NCBI RefSeq assembly: GCF_000383915.1
Contig: NZ_KB912942.1
Span: forward strand, 7,685,279-7,749,278
Origin: Amycolatopsis benzoatilytica AK 16/65
GTDB taxonomy: Bacteria; Actinomycetota; Actinomycetes; Mycobacteriales; Pseudonocardiaceae
DNA length: 64,000 nt
Reading direction: 5' to 3'
A model generated the notes under the pieces. That model made no database searches, was not told where the DNA came from, and saw only the letters and a program-made list of their open reading frames with translations. The position numbers and the translations under genes are program-made. Positions 61,508-64,000 of this stretch are shown one piece after another; positions within the stretch are counted from its first letter, which is position 1; every line of letters starts with the position of its first letter.

Positions 61508-62260
61508 ATGCGACCAGCGCTGATCGACTTCGGCGGCGACGAACGCACCGGCGTGTCGATACTGGTGCTGCACGGTCTGATGGGCCGCGCCCGCACCTGG
61601 TGGCCGGTCGCACAATGGCTCAAGCGATACGGCCGGGTGCGCGGCCTCGACGCGCGCGGGCACGGTCGCGCGCCGCACGTCGGGCCGTGGACCACCGAAC
61701 AGTTCGCCGACGATATCGCGGACGTGCTAGGCGAAATCGGCCCGTCTGTCCTGATCGGCCATTCGATGGGCGGCCTGCATGCCTGGGCCACCGCGGCGAA
61801 GCACGCGGAGCTGGTGCGCGCGGTGGTGAGCGAGGATTTCGCGCCGGACCAGCGCGGCCGCACCGTCGAGACCTGGCGCGGCTACTTCGAGAGCTGGCCG
61901 ACGCCGTTCGGCTCGATGGCGCACGTGCGCGAGTTCTTCGGCACCGCGGGTGAGTACTTCACCGAATGCGTCGAGGAACGCGAGGACGGCTACCACCTGA
62001 TCGCGAACCTGGAGAACCTGTACGAGATCGCCGCCGAATGGGGCCGCCGGGACTACTGGTCCATTGTGGACGAAATCCGCTGCCCGCTGCTGCTGGTCGA
62101 GGGCGAGCACACCGCGATGCCGGCCGGGCAGCAGGCCGAGGTCGCGGCCCGGGTGCCCGGTGCGCGGCACCTGATCGTCGCCGGTTCGGCGCACCTGCCG
62201 CACGCCGAGGCCCCGGAGATCTACCGCGGCGCGGTGGAGGCGTTCCTGGCCGGCCTGTGA
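61508..62260 (+). CDS. Alpha/beta-fold hydrolase (Rv3591c type)
   Basis: 250 residues. The oxyanion region LHGLMGRARTWW, nucleophile elbow GHSMGG (Ser86), acid region LLLVEGEHTAM and catalytic His in SAHLPHAE form a complete triad. It probably acts on a small ester or amide; the substrate is unknown. Position next to mhuD and mutY matches mycobacterial Rv3591c. A hairpin begins at its stop. One GTCCANTGTGGACG motif lies within (62060). Confidence 0.9.
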   Translation: MRPALIDFGGDERTGVSILVLHGLMGRARTWWPVAQWLKRYGRVRGLDARGHGRAPHVGPWTTEQFADDIADVLGEIGPSVLIGHSMGGLHAWATAAKHAELVRAVVSEDFAPDQRGRTVETWRGYFESWPTPFGSMAHVREFFGTAGEYFTECVEEREDGYHLIANLENLYEIAAEWGRRDYWSIVDEIRCPLLLVEGEHTAMPAGQQAEVAARVPGARHLIVAGSAHLPHAEAPEIYRGAVEAFLAGL

Positions 62261-62301
62261 CGCCTCACGCGCGCCGCCCTCGCTGGCACACGTGAGGCGT
62301 C
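62259..62301. terminator. Hairpin terminator between convergent genes
   Basis: GACGCCTCACG (62259-62269) pairs with CGTGAGGCGTC (62291-62301). The left arm overlaps the hydrolase TGA; the amidase gene ends at 62307 on the other strand. Confidence 0.8.
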
Positions 62302-62306
62302 CCCGG

Positions 62307-63260
62307 TCAGCGGGCGAGCTCGACGCGCCAGGCGGCGGTCGAGCGGTCCGCCGGCACGATCAGCGGCCAGACGTCCGAGCCGAGATAGCCGGATTCGTCA
62401 CTGGCGCGTGCCGCGGTGCAGCTGTCGCGGGAAAGCCCGTGCTGGGCGGCCAACGCGGCGACCGCCCGCGCCGTCGCCGGGCCGAACACGCCGTCGGTCG
62501 GCACTCCGAACCCGGCCGCACGCAGGAACCGCTGTGCGGTCGCGACCTGCGGTCCGACGTCGCCCGGCTTGAGCAGCGGCCACTCCGGCGCGTCGAGGCG
62601 CGCGACGGGCACACCGAGCTGCTGGCCGACCGCCTGGCGCAGCTCCGGGAGCCGGTTGTAGAGCACCTGGCCGCAGCACTCGGTCGAGTTGAAATCGCGG
62701 TGGCCCTTGATGAACTCCGGCGTGATGCCGTACTGCTGCGCGATGTAGGCGATCAGCTGAACCAGCGAATTCCACAGCGCGACCGGCACGTCGACCGTGC
62801 TGTAGAGGCCCTCGTTCTCGATGCCGAGGCATTCGCTGTTGTGGTTGGCCACGTTCGCGCCCTGCACGTGCTGTGTGCCGCCGCGCAGGATCTCCAGGCT
62901 GCGGTGCCGGCCTTCGGTGACGAAGCCGCCGCGGCTGTTCGTGAACTGCTGGCCGGTGTCGATCCAGCCGCGCGTGTCCATGTGAAAGTTCTGGATGTCC
63001 CGCGAGATCTGCAGGGCGTGCGCCAGCGAGTAGTCGGTGTTGTTGCCGGGGTCGACGGTGTGGTGCACGACGATGTACGTCGGTTTGTGGTTCTCCACCA
63101 CGATCGTGCCGGCCGCCGGCCGGGCGTTCCATTCGGTCGTGGAGTGGATGACCGGCGTGCTGGCGGCGCTCGCGGAACCGGCGGCGGCGAACCCCAGCGC
63201 TCCCGCGGCGGTGACGGTGAGACCGCCCTTCAAGACAGCACGACGCGTTGCTTCCCCCAT
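62307..63260 (-). CDS. Secreted N-acetylmuramoyl-L-alanine amidase with PGRP and PG-binding domains (Rv3594 type)
   Basis: 317 residues from the ATG at 63260. A twin-arginine signal (TRRAVLKGG plus hydrophobic core to ASA) directs Tat export. The amidase_2/PGRP domain (about 40-210) has zinc-ligand candidates in VVHHTV and the later HRDFNSTECCG. A C-terminal peptidoglycan-binding repeat (LLKPGDVGPQVATAQRFLRAAG...DGVFGPATARAV) follows. It cuts the stem peptide from glycan in cell-wall turnover. Confidence 0.9.
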   Translation of the reverse strand: MGEATRRAVLKGGLTVTAAGALGFAAAGSASAASTPVIHSTTEWNARPAAGTIVVENHKPTYIVVHHTVDPGNNTDYSLAHALQISRDIQNFHMDTRGWIDTGQQFTNSRGGFVTEGRHRSLEILRGGTQHVQGANVANHNSECLGIENEGLYSTVDVPVALWNSLVQLIAYIAQQYGITPEFIKGHRDFNSTECCGQVLYNRLPELRQAVGQQLGVPVARLDAPEWPLLKPGDVGPQVATAQRFLRAAGFGVPTDGVFGPATARAVAALAAQHGLSRDSCTAARASDESGYLGSDVWPLIVPADRSTAAWRVELAR

Positions 63261-63350
63261 GCGAACTCCTCCTCCGGAGTGCGACGACCAGGGAAAACTA
63301 ACCCGGCACCCGGGCCGGGACAACTTTTTGCCGACTTTCGTCGTAGTGCG

Positions 63351-64000
63351 TCAGTGTTCCCCTGGCAACGCGAAGAGCCCGTCGTCGGTTTGCTCCAGCA
63401 GGCCGTCCACCAGCAGCGAGTCGAGGCATCGGTCGCGCTGGCCGGACTCGTGCCACACCAGGTCCAGCCGGGCTCGCTCCACCGGGCCCTCGCTGCCGCG
63501 CAGCACGTCCAGCAGCAGCCCGCGCACCTGCCGGTCGGTGCCGGCGAACCGCTGCACCGGCTTGGCCGGGCCGGCGTACTCCGGCCGGCCGTTGCGCTGC
63601 CACGCACAGTCGCCGTAAATCGGACAGTCCGCGCACTTCGGCGAGCGCGCGGTGCAGACCAGCGCGCCCAGCTCCATCAGGGCGGCGGAGAGCTTCGCCG
63701 CGGACGCGTCCTCAGCGGGCAGCAACGCGTCGACGTCTGCCATGTCCCGGGTGTTCGAGGCCGGACCGGCGTCGCCCGCGCCATGCACCGCGCGGGCGAC
63801 GACTCGCCGGACGTTCGTGTCCACCACCGGCGCACGCTTGCCGTACGCGAACGCCGCCACCGCACGTGCGGTGTACGCGCCGATGCCCGGCAGCGCGAGC
63901 AGAGTGTCCACATCGGACGGCACGACGTCGCCGTGCTCCTGCGCGATGACGGTGGCGGCCGCGTGCAGCCGCAGTGCGCGCCGCGGATAGCCGAGCTTGC
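63351..64000 (-). CDS. mutY: Adenine DNA glycosylase MutY, 5' end outside the window
   Basis: The frame is open to the right window edge, so only the C-terminal 216 residues are seen. The helix-hairpin-helix LLALPGIGAYTARAV, the catalytic Asp in VVDTNVRRVVAR and the iron-sulfur loop C-x6-C-x2-C-x5-C (CTARSPKCADCPIYGDC) are present. MutY removes A opposite 8-oxoguanine. The C-terminus is short (about 290 residues expected in total), lacking a full MutT-like domain, as in actinobacterial MutY. Confidence 0.94.
   Translation of the reverse strand, partial: KLGYPRRALRLHAAATVIAQEHGDVVPSDVDTLLALPGIGAYTARAVAAFAYGKRAPVVDTNVRRVVARAVHGAGDAGPASNTRDMADVDALLPAEDASAAKLSAALMELGALVCTARSPKCADCPIYGDCAWQRNGRPEYAGPAKPVQRFAGTDRQVRGLLLDVLRGSEGPVERARLDLVWHESGQRDRCLDSLLVDGLLEQTDDGLFALPGEH

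Overview
The window is high-GC (about 70%) actinobacterial chromosome with many GTG starts and 4-base start/stop overlaps. Lsr2, type VII secretion genes with EspG paralogs, an AfsR-like regulator, MhuD and a ppa-dacB-tilS-hpt-ftsH-fol-pan-coaX-lysS-lsr2-clpC-mutY gene order point to Pseudonocardiaceae, most likely Amycolatopsis or a close relative. From memory, the housekeeping backbone runs in the same order as Mycobacterium tuberculosis Rv3628 to Rv3589, with lineage-specific insertions.

Layout. (1) 1-3863: right end of an integrated element ending in the 3' part of tRNA-Thr(CGT). It holds a leftward cassette of five overlapping small genes, a divergent GntR-kinase fusion coupled to a D-2-hydroxyacid dehydrogenase, and a repeat-rich non-coding border. 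(2) 4.2-11.3 kb: lipoprotein, GreA/Rv3788-like factor, TetR regulator, gamma carbonic anhydrase, glyA behind a ZTP riboswitch, an ECF42 sigma/DGPF pair and a drug exporter. (3) 11.3-17.8 kb: ppa, a dacB with a very long disordered N-terminus, a zincin-like protein, tilS and hpt. (4) 18.0-21.7 kb: a type VII secretion block (PE-like, PPE-like, two EspG) in the hpt-ftsH interval. (5) 21.9-35.1 kb: ftsH, folE-folP-folB-folK, DUF3180, DUF6779, a PrsW-like protease, DUF2520, panC, panD, coaX. (6) 35.1-43 kb: accessory and stress genes (ECF41 sigma with an oxidoreductase, a guanidinium exporter behind a guanidine-III riboswitch, a methyltransferase), lysS, lsr2, an AraC/DinB-like pair and an iron-regulated FhuF-like protein. 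(7) 43.2-58.4 kb: clpC, kinase-like protein, Hsp70-membrane fusion, an M1 peptidase-pyroglutamyl peptidase operon, AfsR-like regulator, DrrAB-type transporter, membrane EEP protein, and a sirtuin coupled to mhuD. (8) 58.4-64 kb: hairpin repeats, an IS30-family insertion sequence inside one of them, a second M1 peptidase, a hydrolase, a peptidoglycan-recognition amidase and the start-truncated mutY.

Together: one-carbon, folate and pantothenate supply is clustered (glyA, fol operon, panC/panD/coaX), with glyA responding to ZTP. ClpC, FtsH, Hsp70-like and PrsW-like proteins serve protein quality control. Two sigma-factor modules, two metabolite riboswitches and an IdeR-like box supply regulation. 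Repeats outside the genes include a GGGCCCC/GGGAACATT hairpin family used as terminators, a 30-bp-phased palindrome array, a MITE-like nested repeat, and a 14-base palindromic motif, GTCCANTGTGGACG, seen five times inside genes.
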